Under the pieces are notes generated by a model. The model did no database searches, was not told the origin of the DNA, and saw nothing but the letters and a program-made list of their open reading frames with translations. 64,000 bases of DNA from an uncultured Clostridia bacterium (lineage in GTDB: Bacteria; Bacillota; Clostridia; Oscillospirales; Acutalibacteraceae): assembly GCA_946407065.1 (NCBI GenBank), contig CAMJMQ010000005.1, positions 62,001-126,000 of the forward strand, in the 5' to 3' direction. Below, in pieces: positions 8,281-16,177 of the stretch (within the stretch, counting starts at the first letter, position 1; the number at the start of each line of letters is the position of its first letter). Position numbers and translations under genes: made by a program.

Positions 8281-8319
8281 GTCATTGCGAGAGTCGCAAG
8301 ACTCGTGGCAATCTCAACC
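8281..8319 (+). repeat. Dispersed repeat family A, copy 2
   Basis: GTCATTGCGAGAG, variable palindromic middle CGCAAGACTCG, then GTGGCAATCTCAACC: close to the family consensus. Confidence 0.85.
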
Positions 8320-8329
8320 AATAGTTCAT

Positions 8330-8803
8330 TTATTCCTTGATACCATTGAGCATATCAAGTCCGTGAGCGAGTGAGGGGAGGACAAAGCCCAGATTCTCTG
8401 TCGCGCCCTTGGGTGAGCCGGGCAGATTGATAATCAGGCTTCTTCCTCTGATTCCCGCAATTCCTCTCGAAAGCATTCCTCTCGGCGTGATCTCCATGCT
8501 TTTTTGCCGCATATATTCGGCGATTCCGGGGGCTTCACGCTCGATGACCTCTTTGGTCGCTTCGGGCGTGATATCGCGCGGCGCAAAGCCTGTGCCGCCT
8601 GTAGTGATGATCAGATGAACGCCTTTCTCACATAGATCAGTCAGGGTGCTCTTGATCTTATTTTTCTCATCGGGAATTATCATCGGATCAAGCACTTGAT
8701 ATCCCTGCTCTGTTAGTAGTTTTGCGACGGCAGGGCCGCTTTTGTCCTCATAGATCCCCTGTGCGGCTCTGTCGCTGACGGTGATGACGGTTGCTGTGTA
8801 CAT
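8330..8803 (-). CDS. mog: Molybdenum cofactor adenylyltransferase (MogA/MoaB family)
   Basis: Adenylylates molybdopterin before molybdenum insertion. 157 aa with the MoCF-binding fold signatures: ITVSDRAAQG, TTGGTGFAPRDITPEAT and the C-terminal INLPGSPKGATENL. Start ATG 8803 has AAGGAG about 10 bases upstream; a 10-residue upstream extension lacks support. Last gene of the minus-strand molybdenum block (modA to mog); separated from the MoeA-like gene by 160 bases holding a family B-type repeat, so it may be transcribed with the block or alone. Confidence 0.9.
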   Translation of the reverse strand: MYTATVITVSDRAAQGIYEDKSGPAVAKLLTEQGYQVLDPMIIPDEKNKIKSTLTDLCEKGVHLIITTGGTGFAPRDITPEATKEVIEREAPGIAEYMRQKSMEITPRGMLSRGIAGIRGRSLIINLPGSPKGATENLGFVLPSLAHGLDMLNGIKE

Positions 8804-8823
8804 AAAATAGATTCTCCTTATCG

Positions 8824-8883
8824 CCTTTCCCATGAGGGGAAGGTGGGCAAATCGATTAAAAGCGATTTGGTGGGATGAGGTGG
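8824..8883 (+). repeat. Repeat family B variant
   Basis: CCTTTCCCATGAGGGGAAGG then a nested ATCG..AAAAGCGAT hairpin and GGGATGAGGTGG; a further CCGCCTCATCC at 8928 pairs with the GGATGAGGTGG end. Confidence 0.6.
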
Positions 8884-8967
8884 AAGTTTTCGAACTATCA
8901 ATGATGAGGATGAATCAGAGATGGTGCCGCCTCATCCATCTCGATCACTCGTCAAGGGTATAGCGAA

Positions 8968-9984
8968 TCATTTTCCGAACGGACAGTGCGGATAGGTGCA
9001 GTTATCACACCCAAGGCATAAGCCGCCTTCTCCGTAGGCGACAAAATCCGCCTTGCTCAGCTTCACGCCTGCCGCAATGCGAGGCAGCACTAAATCAAAG
9101 ATGGTTGCTTTGGCGTACATCACGCAGCCGGGTAAGCCCATGATCGGGGTGCCGTCCTCAAAATAGCCTAAGAGGAACATCGCGCCGGGCAGGACGGGCG
9201 CGCCGTAGGTGATAATCTCCGCGCCGCTTTCCCTGATTGCGCCGGGGGTGCGGTCGTCGGGGTCTACGCTCATGCCGCCGGTACAGAGGATCATATCCGC
9301 CTTGCCTTTGACCTTGTTGATCGCGTCCGTGATATGCTCCATGCCGTCGTCGACGGTCAGGTGTTCGGTGACGGTGATGCCGTAGGCGCTGAGCTTTTCG
9401 ATCAGTACAGGAGTGAATTTGTCCTTGATCCTGCCGTGGAACACCTCGCTGCCGGTCGTGATAATCGCGGCAGTCTTGAGGGTATAGGGCAGGACGTTCA
9501 GGATCGGGTCGCCTGCGACTAGTTCCTCTGCCTGATCAAGCTTTCCTTTATCGATGACCAGCGGGATGACGCGTGTTCCGGCGAGCTTATCACCCTTGTG
9601 AACGGCGGTGTCACCTTTTCTGGTTGCGATCATTAATTCTTCTATAGAATTAACAGCGCTCAGTTTCTCTCTGTCGAGGGTAAAGAGCCCGTCGATTGCG
9701 GCGACAAGCTCGATCTTGCCCTCCTTGACCTCGCTGCGGTTGATGTTTGCACCCTTGCAAAGGCGGCACAGGATCTCTGCCGCTTCATTCTCATGGAGCT
9801 TGTCCTCGTCCATCTCAAAGATATAGAGGTTTTCTTTCCCCATACTCAGCAGGATCGGGATATCCTCCTCAGTGACGACATGTCCCTTGCGGAAACGTGC
9901 GCCTTTGTATTCGCCGGGGATGATCTGCGTCATATCGTGGCACAGCACCTGTCCGACGGCTTCGGTTGTTTTGATAAGTTTCAT
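8968..9984 (-). CDS. MoeA-like molybdopterin-binding protein with C-terminal cysteine cluster
   Basis: 338 aa. The C-terminal half holds the MoCF-binding domain (TTGSEVFHGRIKDKF, ILCTGGMSVDPDDRTPGAI, GLPGCVMYAKATIFDLVLPR), as in MoeA-type molybdenum insertases and related proteins. The N-terminal half is shorter than the MoeA domains I-II. The last 16 residues carry CLGCDNCTYPHCPFGK, four cysteines in a CxxCxxC...C pattern that could bind a metal or Fe-S cluster; this tail is not part of classical MoeA. It lies in the moa/mod block, so a role in Mo insertion or cofactor handling is inferred. ATG 9984 is the start. Confidence 0.75.
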   Translation of the reverse strand: MKLIKTTEAVGQVLCHDMTQIIPGEYKGARFRKGHVVTEEDIPILLSMGKENLYIFEMDEDKLHENEAAEILCRLCKGANINRSEVKEGKIELVAAIDGLFTLDREKLSAVNSIEELMIATRKGDTAVHKGDKLAGTRVIPLVIDKGKLDQAEELVAGDPILNVLPYTLKTAAIITTGSEVFHGRIKDKFTPVLIEKLSAYGITVTEHLTVDDGMEHITDAINKVKGKADMILCTGGMSVDPDDRTPGAIRESGAEIITYGAPVLPGAMFLLGYFEDGTPIMGLPGCVMYAKATIFDLVLPRIAAGVKLSKADFVAYGEGGLCLGCDNCTYPHCPFGK

Positions 9985-10013
9985 GGTTTGCTCCTATGTA
10001 TAAAGAGGATGAA

Positions 10014-10109
10014 TCAACCCTCCGGCTCTTCGAGCCACCTCTCCGGTGTATGGAATCTGTTTTCCAAATCGCAGATTTGGACAGAATCTCACCTTAGAAA
10101 AGGGAGGCT
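10014..10109 (-). repeat. Repeat family B copy (minus orientation)
   Basis: On the minus strand reads GCCTCCCTTTTCTAAGG ... GGAGAGGTGGCTCGAAGAG then CCGGAGGGTTGATTC, with an inner hairpin TCCAAATCTGCGATTTGGA. Lies between the MOSC and MoeA-like genes and overlaps the last bases of the MOSC gene. Confidence 0.65.
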
Positions 10110-10567
10110 ATATTGTTTGTTATGATTACAGAATCACCGGGCTTGATCGTGCCGCCCTTGCGGACGACGGTGAAGATGCCCTCGGTGGGCATGACGCATT
10201 TACCGGTCAGCCTCTTGATCTCGCAGTCGCTGTGACATTCTTTGCCGATCTGGGTGACCTCTAATTCCGCGTTACCGATGTGGATGATCGTGCCGAGGGG
10301 CAGGCTCTTGAGCTCGATCCCTTTGGTAAGGATGTTCTCGGCAAAGTCGCCCGCGTTCAGCTCCATGCCGAGTTCACGCATTTTATCAACGCTTTCTTCG
10401 GCGAGCAGACTGACCTGTCGGTGACGGTACTTTTGGGGCGTATCCGCATTGACGGCGTGAGCGTCGCCGATGATGCCGTGATTCTCCTGTAGGGTGATCG
10501 AGGGGACAGGATGCTTGCGCGTACCCTTCTTCTCACTGATACAGGTAGCTGTGACGATCCCTTTCAT
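10094..10567 (-). CDS. MOSC-domain protein
   Basis: 157 aa, a single MOSC domain (Mo-cofactor sulfurase C-terminal type), predicted to handle sulfur for or bind the molybdenum cofactor. Visible: [40 protein letters not shown] and the conserved cysteine region [15 protein letters not shown]. Start ATG 10567 overlaps the moaC stop by four bases (ATGA), a translational coupling; the longer frame to 10651 only reads through moaC. The 3' end runs into a family B repeat, which supplies the last few codons. In many Clostridia a MOSC protein sits fused to or beside MogA/MoaC as here. Confidence 0.85.
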   Translation of the reverse strand: MKGIVTATCISEKKGTRKHPVPSITLQENHGIIGDAHAVNADTPQKYRHRQVSLLAEESVDKMRELGMELNAGDFAENILTKGIELKSLPLGTIIHIGNAELEVTQIGKECHSDCEIKRLTGKCVMPTEGIFTVVRKGGTIKPGDSVIITNNIASLF

Positions 10568-11028
10568 CGCTGAAACACCCCGCTTTTTCCGCCGCTCTTG
10601 TAGTTCAGGCGGATGTTGTGTATTTCGATATCCCGCTGCACCGCCTTGCACATATCGTAGATGGTCAGCGCAGCGGTGCTGACGGCGGATAACGCCTCCA
10701 TCTCAACGCCGGTGTTGCCCTTGCATTTGACGGTAGCTGTGATGTGTATTTCAGTATCGGTGAGCTCAAAACGGATATCAACGCCGGTGAGCATCAACGG
10801 ATGACACATCGGGATATTGTCGGAGGTTTTCTTTGCCGCCATGATGCCCGCGACCTGCGCGACCGCGAGGACGTCGCCCTTTTTGATGCCGCCGCTTTTG
10901 ATGAGCGCCATCGTATCGGGATTGACAGCGACAGTGCCCTCGGCGATCGCCTCTCGAAAGGTACTGTCCTTTTCGGTCACGTCCACCATCTTGGCGCGAC
11001 CCTGTTCATTGATATGTGAGAATTCCAT
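10564..11028 (-). CDS. moaC: Cyclic pyranopterin monophosphate synthase
   Basis: Second step of Mo cofactor synthesis, making cPMP from the MoaA product. 154 aa, full length. Signatures: [32 protein letters not shown] with the active-site His, and [20 protein letters not shown]. Starts one base after moaA ends and overlaps the MOSC gene; clearly one operon with them. Confidence 0.95.
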   Translation of the reverse strand: MEFSHINEQGRAKMVDVTEKDSTFREAIAEGTVAVNPDTMALIKSGGIKKGDVLAVAQVAGIMAAKKTSDNIPMCHPLMLTGVDIRFELTDTEIHITATVKCKGNTGVEMEALSAVSTAALTIYDMCKAVQRDIEIHNIRLNYKSGGKSGVFQR

Positions 11029-11029
11029 T

Positions 11030-11974
11030 TTATCCTCCGATCTCGTTCATATAGCGCGTGGTGGATGCTCCCGCCGTGCCGAATCGATGGCTTTCGGGCT
11101 TTTGTAATATCCCGCTTTTGATCGCTTCTTCCAGTGCTTTCCCCTGTAAGCCCCTCAAATCGATCTCCTGATCCGAGTGCAGGCAGGGCTTGAGCTTGCC
11201 GTCCGCGGTGACGCGGATCTTGTTGCAGGAGGGGCAGAAACTTTGCGACATCGGGCAGATCAGCCCGACAGTACCCTTGTGATCGGGTAGGCGGTAGACC
11301 CGCGCGACGCCGTCGATCTTGAGCAATTCTGCATTTTGCAGCATGCCTTCTATCATGGCGGTCGTCATAAAGCGATCTCTCTCCCAATCTTTGGCAACGC
11401 CCAGCGGCATGAGCTCGATAAAGCGCACATGAACGGCATTATCCTTGGTGAGACGGATGAAGTCATACAGCTCGCCGTCGTTGATCCCTTTGAGGAGCAC
11501 CGTGTTGATCTTGATGTTGTCAAAGCCCGCGTTCTGAGCCGCTGTGATCCCGCTGAGCACATCCTGCGGATCGCCGCCGCGGGTGATTTTGTTGAATGTC
11601 TCGGGATCCAGGCTGTCAAGGCTGATATTCAGTCGGTCAACGCCCGCGGCTTTTAGCTCCTTCGCTATGGCAGATAGGAGTGATCCGTTGGTCGTGATGC
11701 CGAGCTCGATCGCGCTGTCGATCGCTTTGATATTGCGACAGAGGGTGACAAGCCCTTTTCTGACCAGCGGTTCGCCGCCTGTCAGGCGCACTTTGTTGAT
11801 GCCCAGTGCGTGTGCCGCGCGGACGATCTCGGTCATCTCTTCGATAGTGAGCATATCCGCGTGATGTTTCTTGCATACGCCCTCTTGCGGCATACAGTAG
11901 ATACAGCGGTAGTTGCACAGATCGGTAACGGATAAGCGCAGGTATTGAATGGTTCTTCCAAAGCTGTCTTGCAT
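11030..11974 (-). CDS. moaA: GTP 3',8-cyclase
   Basis: Radical-SAM enzyme that starts Mo cofactor synthesis from GTP. The N-terminal SAM cluster motif is CNYRCIYC (CxxxCxxC); GGEP follows; the C-terminal second [4Fe-4S] cluster is [13 protein letters not shown] plus CLHS; and the chain ends with the typical double Gly tail (MNEIGG), needed for activity. 314 aa, slightly shorter than the usual ~325. Two bases separate it from modC, so molybdate uptake and cofactor synthesis are co-transcribed. Confidence 0.95.
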   Translation of the reverse strand: MQDSFGRTIQYLRLSVTDLCNYRCIYCMPQEGVCKKHHADMLTIEEMTEIVRAAHALGINKVRLTGGEPLVRKGLVTLCRNIKAIDSAIELGITTNGSLLSAIAKELKAAGVDRLNISLDSLDPETFNKITRGGDPQDVLSGITAAQNAGFDNIKINTVLLKGINDGELYDFIRLTKDNAVHVRFIELMPLGVAKDWERDRFMTTAMIEGMLQNAELLKIDGVARVYRLPDHKGTVGLICPMSQSFCPSCNKIRVTADGKLKPCLHSDQEIDLRGLQGKALEEAIKSGILQKPESHRFGTAGASTTRYMNEIGG

Positions 11975-11976
11975 GA

Positions 11977-12672
11977 TTATTTCAAATCCTCATATTGTTT
12001 CTTTATCTGTTGATAGTAGGCTTCGGTATGAATGATCTCCCGCGTGATGCCGTCCGTGATGGGCGAGACCTCGGCGCATAGCTGCCGCACCTCGTCGATA
12101 TCGTGTGATACTAAGATCGTTTCACCGCCGAAATCACGGATGATCCCGCGGATGTAGGGGATGAGTTTGTATTTGAGCAGGGTGTCGAGGGAGGAGAAGG
12201 GCTCGTCCAGCAACAGCACCTCGGGTGACGAGGCGAAGATACGCGCTAACGCGACACGTTGCTTTTCGCCGCCCGAAAGGCTGTCGGGACGTCGGTTCTC
12301 GAGTCCTTCCAGCTGAAATTGACCGATCAGCTCACACAGCTTTAGTTCGCGTTTGTTTTTCGGCAATTTTCGCATTCCTGCCGTGATATTGCCGCTGACG
12401 GTCATATTCGGGAACAAGGCGTATTCCTGAAAGAGATACCCGACCCTGCGCTTTTGCGGAGGCAGGTCGATATGCTTTTCACTGTCAAACAGCACTCGGT
12501 CATTTAATTGTATCACACCCTTGTCGGGCTTTTCAATCCCTGAGATGCATTTGAGCGTCATACTTTTTCCCGCGCCCGACGCGCCGAACAGCGCCAAGGT
12601 GCTGTGGTCGCATCGAAACTTCGCTTTCAGTGTAAAGCGGTCAAGGCGCTTTTCGATATCCACATAGAGCAT
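11977..12672 (-). CDS. modC: Molybdate ABC transporter ATP-binding protein
   Basis: 231-aa ATPase. Walker A GASGAGKS, Q-loop LFQEYALFPNMTV, signature LSGGEKQRVALARIF, Walker B VLLLDEPFSSLD, switch His in VSHDIDEV. It lacks the C-terminal molybdate-binding MOP/TOBE domain found in many ModC proteins, so it is a short form. ATG 12672 shares one base with the modB stop; the longer frame to 12756 runs inside modB and is rejected. Confidence 0.9.
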   Translation of the reverse strand: MLYVDIEKRLDRFTLKAKFRCDHSTLALFGASGAGKSMTLKCISGIEKPDKGVIQLNDRVLFDSEKHIDLPPQKRRVGYLFQEYALFPNMTVSGNITAGMRKLPKNKRELKLCELIGQFQLEGLENRRPDSLSGGEKQRVALARIFASSPEVLLLDEPFSSLDTLLKYKLIPYIRGIIRDFGGETILVSHDIDEVRQLCAEVSPITDGITREIIHTEAYYQQIKKQYEDLK

Positions 12673-13337
12673 TATCTGCGCCTCCTTTGCGGCTTTTCGA
12701 GCAGATTGACGACCAACAGGACGACGGCGGAGATCGCAATATTGATCAGCACCCACTTGATCGCCAGTTCATCGTTACCGGTGCGCCAAAGCTGATAGAC
12801 AGCGGTAGAGACGGTGGCGGTCTTACCGGGGGTATAGCCCGCGATCATCGAGGTCGCGCCGTATTCGCCGAGCGCTCTCGCAAACGACAGGACAACGCCC
12901 GCGATGATCCCCTGCTTGCAGTAGGGCAGGCGGATGCGCCAGAAGATGTAGGTGTTGGAGAGACCGAGCGTCCTGCCCGCGTCGGCAAGGTTTTCATCAA
13001 ACCGCTCAAACGCGCCGCGTGCCGTGCGGTACATCAACGGGAACACCACGACGGTCACGGCGAAGATCGCCGACCACCACTGCATGGTCAGTCGGATATC
13101 CCAGTTTTCCAGAAAGAATGTACCGATCGGCCGCTTGGGACCCAGCGCGAGCAGCAGCAGATAGCCCACCACCGTCGGCGGTAAGACCAGCGGCAGGGTG
13201 AAAAGGACGTCCAATATGCCTTTGAGGACGCGCGGCAATTTAGCGATATAATATGCCGCCGCGATCCCGATGAAAAAGACGAAGATCGACGAGATCGCCG
13301 CGATCCTGAGTGAGTTGTATAAGGGGTATAAGTCCAT
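12672..13337 (-). CDS. modB: Molybdate ABC transporter permease
   Basis: 221 aa with about five membrane helices and the permease EAA-type loop (ENLADAGRTLGLSNTYIFWRI), followed by ALGEYGATSMIAGYTPGKT, a stretch typical of ModB. Start ATG 13337 has AGGAG five bases upstream; the open frame up to 13436 has no site and overlaps repeat DNA. Separated from modA by 160 bases that hold a family A repeat. Confidence 0.92.
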   Translation of the reverse strand: MDLYPLYNSLRIAAISSIFVFFIGIAAAYYIAKLPRVLKGILDVLFTLPLVLPPTVVGYLLLLALGPKRPIGTFFLENWDIRLTMQWWSAIFAVTVVVFPLMYRTARGAFERFDENLADAGRTLGLSNTYIFWRIRLPYCKQGIIAGVVLSFARALGEYGATSMIAGYTPGKTATVSTAVYQLWRTGNDELAIKWVLINIAISAVVLLVVNLLEKPQRRRR

Positions 13338-13432
13338 AATGACTCCTAAAAGGATAGATAAACCCACCTGGAATAGAATCAGACGGGCGTATCTCTGATG
13401 GGGATTATGATGATAAAGCCATTGAATGGTCA

Positions 13433-13488
13433 TCATTGCGAAGCCTCACAATGTATTGAAGCATTGTGAGGCTGTGGCAAGCTCAACC
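13433..13488 (+). repeat. Dispersed repeat family A, copy 3
   Basis: TCATTGCGAAGCCTCACAATG, then the reverse complement CATTGTGAGGCT and GTGGCAAGCTCAACC; a long palindromic middle. Lies between modA and modB, where it could form a hairpin in the transcript. Confidence 0.8.
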
Positions 13489-13497
13489 TTATTGTTT

Positions 13498-14352
13498 TTA
13501 GAGTGGGGTAAAGCCGACGCCCTCAAATACCTTTGCCGCTTCCTCTGTCTGCAAGTAGGCGAGGAAGGCTTTTGCTTCATCGGCGTGAGCGCTCTTGCTC
13601 AGTACGGCGGCGGGGTAGATGACCTGTCCGCACATCGCTTCGGTAGCGGTATCGGCGACTTTGAGGTTGGCGGAGAACGCGTCGGTCTGATAGATGATAC
13701 CGCAGTCGACCGTGCCCTCGCTGACCTGTGTGGTCACTTCCTTGACATTGGAGCCGTAGGTCAGCACGCCCTTGCTCTTCAACGCGCTCTCATCCAAGCC
13801 ATAGTAAGTGAAAATCTTTTGCGTATATTGTCCTACGGGTACATCCTCATTGCCGATCGCCATCAGGATATCGCCCGCTTCCAAATGAGCTTTCATATCC
13901 GCATAGTTTTGGATGCCGGATTTGGAATTCTCGGCGACACAGAGCGCGACCTTGTTTTCGAGCAGGTCAAGACGGGTGTCCTTGTTGATATAGCCGCCTT
14001 CTTCCAGCCCGTTCATCTGCTTTTGTGCCGCGGAGATAAAGAGATCGCACACAGCTCCCTCTTCGATCTGGGTCTTTAATGTACCGGAGGAATCGAAGTT
14101 ATAGGTGATTTTTATGGTCGGATGTGCCGCCTCGTAGGTTTTAGCTAAGCTTTCGAGCGTTTCGGTCATGCTTGCCGCGGCAAAAACGACGATTTCGGTT
14201 TTATCGGCGGACTTTTCGTCGGCGGTAGCGGCTGATGTTGCGGAAGTTGTTTCACCTACGGTTTTATCATCGGATTTTTGCTGATTGCCGCAAGCGCAGC
14301 AGATCGCGGTGATGATCAGCACGGACAGGAATAATGCAACGATTCTTTTCAT
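13498..14352 (-). CDS. modA: Molybdate-binding lipoprotein
   Basis: Extracytoplasmic solute-binding protein of the molybdate importer. Signal peptide with hydrophobic core VALFLSVLIITAI and a lipobox ending at one of the cysteines in CCACGNQQ; then a low-complexity Thr/Ser/Asp linker (to residue ~52) and the type II binding domain: VFAAASMTETLESLA, YNFDSSGTLKTQIEEGA, and the closing TVDCGIIYQTDA motif. ATG 14352 is chosen over the TTG three codons upstream because AAAGG lies 9 bases before it. First gene of the minus-strand operon. Confidence 0.93.
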   Translation of the reverse strand: MKRIVALFLSVLIITAICCACGNQQKSDDKTVGETTSATSAATADEKSADKTEIVVFAAASMTETLESLAKTYEAAHPTIKITYNFDSSGTLKTQIEEGAVCDLFISAAQKQMNGLEEGGYINKDTRLDLLENKVALCVAENSKSGIQNYADMKAHLEAGDILMAIGNEDVPVGQYTQKIFTYYGLDESALKSKGVLTYGSNVKEVTTQVSEGTVDCGIIYQTDAFSANLKVADTATEAMCGQVIYPAAVLSKSAHADEAKAFLAYLQTEEAAKVFEGVGFTPL

Positions 14353-14371
14353 TTGTATCAACCTTTCTTTA

Positions 14372-14409
14372 TGCTATACTATTATAATAGCAATTTTCAA
14401 AGGTTGACA
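14372..14409 (-). promoter_or_regulatory. Candidate modA promoter with palindromic operator
   Basis: On the minus strand TATAAT (14386-14381) lies 17 bases from TGTCAA (14409-14404), which is the complement of the divergent promoter's -35 box. The -10 sits inside the inverted repeat TGCTATactattataATAGCA (14372-14392), a plausible operator. An alternative -35 is TTGAAA (14400-14395). Confidence 0.45.
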
Positions 14410-14432
14410 CAATTACCGTCGTACCGTATAAT
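14404..14432 (+). promoter_or_regulatory. Perfect-consensus sigma-A promoter of the IclR-family gene
   Basis: TTGACA (14404-14409), 17-base spacer, TATAAT (14427-14432): both hexamers match consensus exactly. Confidence 0.8.
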
Positions 14433-14468
14433 AGAATTATCATTCGGCATTACGGAATAGGTGAGAGG

Positions 14469-15242
14469 ATGGAAGAAAATAAAGGTAAGGTAAAGTCACT
14501 GTCAAAGGCGATCGATCTGCTGGATATCCTCAGCGTATCGCGTCATGGGTTGAGCCTGAGTGAGTTGGCGGAACGCGCAGGCTTCCCCAAAAGCACGACC
14601 CACGCTTTGGCGTCGACTCTGCGTGACAGAGGGCTGCTTCGTCAACTGCAAAACGGCGATTATGCCCTCGGTATGCGGCTGTTTGAGTATGGCTCGGCGG
14701 TGTCGAGGGGCTTTGATATCGGTGAGTTGTCCCGACCGTATCTCGAGAGCCTGAGCTCCCTGACAGGCGCGAATACCGTTATCAGCCTGCTCGACGGCGA
14801 GAGCGCGGTATCCTTTGACTATGCCGTCAGCTCCTCGGGCGTGCAGATCTTGCCCGAGATCGGCGTCAGACTGCCGCTGCACTGCACCTCACAGGGAAAA
14901 ATGATGTTGGCGTATCTGCCTGAGAGCAGGATGCAGTCCTTGTTCCGTCGTCAGCCGATGCGCCCCTATACCCGCCATACGATCACGAGCATGGATGATC
15001 TGCAACAACAATTGGCTGATATCCGGCAAAAGGGCTATGCCGTGGAGGACGGCGAATACAAGGTGGGACTGCGGTCGGTCTCTGCGCCGGTATTCGACGC
15101 GAGCGGGGAGCTAAGATACGCTTTGACCACGATCGGCTTTTTCCGTCGTGTCAGCGCCGATGACTTTGTCAACGCTGTCCGGGTGACCGTCGATCAGGCG
15201 AAGATGCTCTCTAACGCGCTGGGATACACATTCGAAAATTAG
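14469..15242 (+). CDS. IclR-family transcriptional regulator
   Basis: 257 aa. N-terminal winged helix-turn-helix (residues ~7-70; GLSLSELAERAGFPKSTTHALASTL) and a C-terminal IclR effector domain (GVRLPLHCTSQGKMMLAYLP, RQKGYAVEDGEYKVGLRSVSAPVFD). Divergent from modA with only 116 bases between, so it may control the mod-moa operon; IclR proteins usually sense small organic acids rather than molybdate, so this is only a positional inference. Strong consensus promoter and a terminator after the gene make it a single unit. Confidence 0.9.
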   Translation: MEENKGKVKSLSKAIDLLDILSVSRHGLSLSELAERAGFPKSTTHALASTLRDRGLLRQLQNGDYALGMRLFEYGSAVSRGFDIGELSRPYLESLSSLTGANTVISLLDGESAVSFDYAVSSSGVQILPEIGVRLPLHCTSQGKMMLAYLPESRMQSLFRRQPMRPYTRHTITSMDDLQQQLADIRQKGYAVEDGEYKVGLRSVSAPVFDASGELRYALTTIGFFRRVSADDFVNAVRVTVDQAKMLSNALGYTFEN

Positions 15243-15254
15243 GTGATATGTAAA

Positions 15255-15285
15255 AAGCTGCTTCCGGTGGGAGGCAGCTTCTTTG
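15255..15285 (+). terminator. Terminator after the IclR-family gene
   Basis: 11-bp stem AAGCTGCTTCC / GGAGGCAGCTT (15255-15265, 15270-15280), loop GGTG, short U tract CTTTG. Confidence 0.7.
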
Positions 15286-15305
15286 CATCTATTGGTTTTA
15301 TCGCA

Positions 15306-15533
15306 TTATGTGGTGCTCGGCTTGAAGTCGCGGTCGCCTGCCTCGGTCGTATCTCTGAACAGCAGCGAGATGCACCATAACGCCGCCAAAGCGACGACGA
15401 CATAGACGATACGGGCGATGATGCCCGACTGTCCGCCAAACAGGAATGCGACTAAGTCAAACTGGAACAGACCTACGGCGCCCCAGTTGATACCGCCGAC
15501 GATCAGCAGCGATAACGCAATTTTATCCAGCAT
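15306..15533 (-). CDS. DUF378-family small membrane protein
   Basis: 75 aa, two membrane helices. LDKIALSLLIVGGINWGAVGLF is the hallmark of DUF378, a family of unknown function widespread in Firmicutes. Ribosome-binding site AAGGAGG seven bases before the ATG. Between a convergent regulator gene and another small membrane-protein gene; no functional hint from context. Confidence 0.85.
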   Translation of the reverse strand: MLDKIALSLLIVGGINWGAVGLFQFDLVAFLFGGQSGIIARIVYVVVALAALWCISLLFRDTTEAGDRDFKPSTT

Positions 15534-15592
15534 CGGTAAACCTCCTTACAGTAAAACTGTAATGCTATTGTTTACCGAATCTACGCGGATAT

Positions 15593-15973
15593 TCATATGA
15601 CCTTGGTAAAGTAAAGAATTAACACAACAACGGCGATCAGGATCAATATGCCCGCGATGACGCGAGAGAGAAAGATCGCTTTTTTTAATTTGAATTTGTG
15701 GATCATGATCTCGGGAGGGAAGGGGAGAAAGAGATACATCACGCCCAGAATGATCATCGAGACCGCCGCGCCCAGCGCGCCGATCCCTCTGGTAAAGGCA
15801 TACAAAAAGATGCAGATGCCGATGGCCAATACAAAAATACCGTTGATGATCGAAAAGGCTTTTTGATATTTTTCGCGCGTTTCATAGAATTTATTCGCGC
15901 TGTTCTGACATTCGTCCGAACAATACATCTCGTGATAAGAGATCTCTTTCGCGCAATATTCGCATTTTTTCAT
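15593..15973 (-). CDS. Zinc-ribbon membrane protein of unknown function
   Basis: 126 aa from ATG 15973 (GGTGAT upstream; the frame open to 16018 adds only an unsupported stretch). An N-terminal treble-clef/zinc-ribbon (MKKCEYCAKEISYHEMYCSDEC) is followed by a charged helix and three hydrophobic segments (FSIINGIFVLAIGICIFLYAF, LGAAVSMIILGVMYLF, VIAGILILIAVVVLILYF). The CxxC...CxxxC finger resembles small DUF2116-like zinc proteins. Function unknown. Confidence 0.7.
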   Translation of the reverse strand: MKKCEYCAKEISYHEMYCSDECQNSANKFYETREKYQKAFSIINGIFVLAIGICIFLYAFTRGIGALGAAVSMIILGVMYLFLPFPPEIMIHKFKLKKAIFLSRVIAGILILIAVVVLILYFTKVI

Positions 15974-16082
15974 GATTATCACCACAGGTATTTTAACACG
16001 AATCATAAATGTTTGCAATGTTAAGTTTTAATTATTGGCAAATTTGTTCAAATATTAGACTAATATTTGTAGAAAAAGTGAA

Positions 16083-16111
16083 TTGAAGATTAATGACAGA
16101 TTTGTTATACT
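16083..16111 (+). promoter_or_regulatory. Sigma-A-type promoter of the amylase gene
   Basis: TTGAAG (16083-16088), 17-base spacer, TATACT (16106-16111), 66 bases before the ATG. Confidence 0.6.
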
Positions 16112-16134
16112 AACTATGAGGAATACTCAGTATA

Positions 16135-16156
16135 GGATAACTATGTCCGGTTATCC
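16135..16156 (+). promoter_or_regulatory. Leader hairpin before the amylase ribosome-binding site
   Basis: GGATAAC, 8-base loop, GTTATCC. It ends 9 bases before AGGAGG (16166-16171). Could be a protein operator or a translation or stability element; undetermined. Confidence 0.4.
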
Positions 16157-16177
16157 GTAAATTTTAGGAGGAATAAT

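Larger units (their letters stand above)
7980..8329. other. Gene-free convergent gap with purine-rich tract and two family A repeats
   Basis: Between the convergent ends of ackA and mog. Bases ~8040-8120 are almost free of C (runs of AAAGAGAAAGAAAAAG), followed by TTATCAACA, TTTTCCACG and TTATCAACA, each close to a DnaA box (TTATNCACA) but none perfect. Family A repeats lie at 8181-8219 and 8281-8319. No ORF with a ribosome-binding site is seen. Confidence 0.6.

Noticed and set aside
8181-8319. CRISPR array from repeated GTCATTGCGAG units
   Set aside because: Units are irregularly spaced across the genome with palindromic variable centres and no cas genes; a dispersed repeat family fits better.
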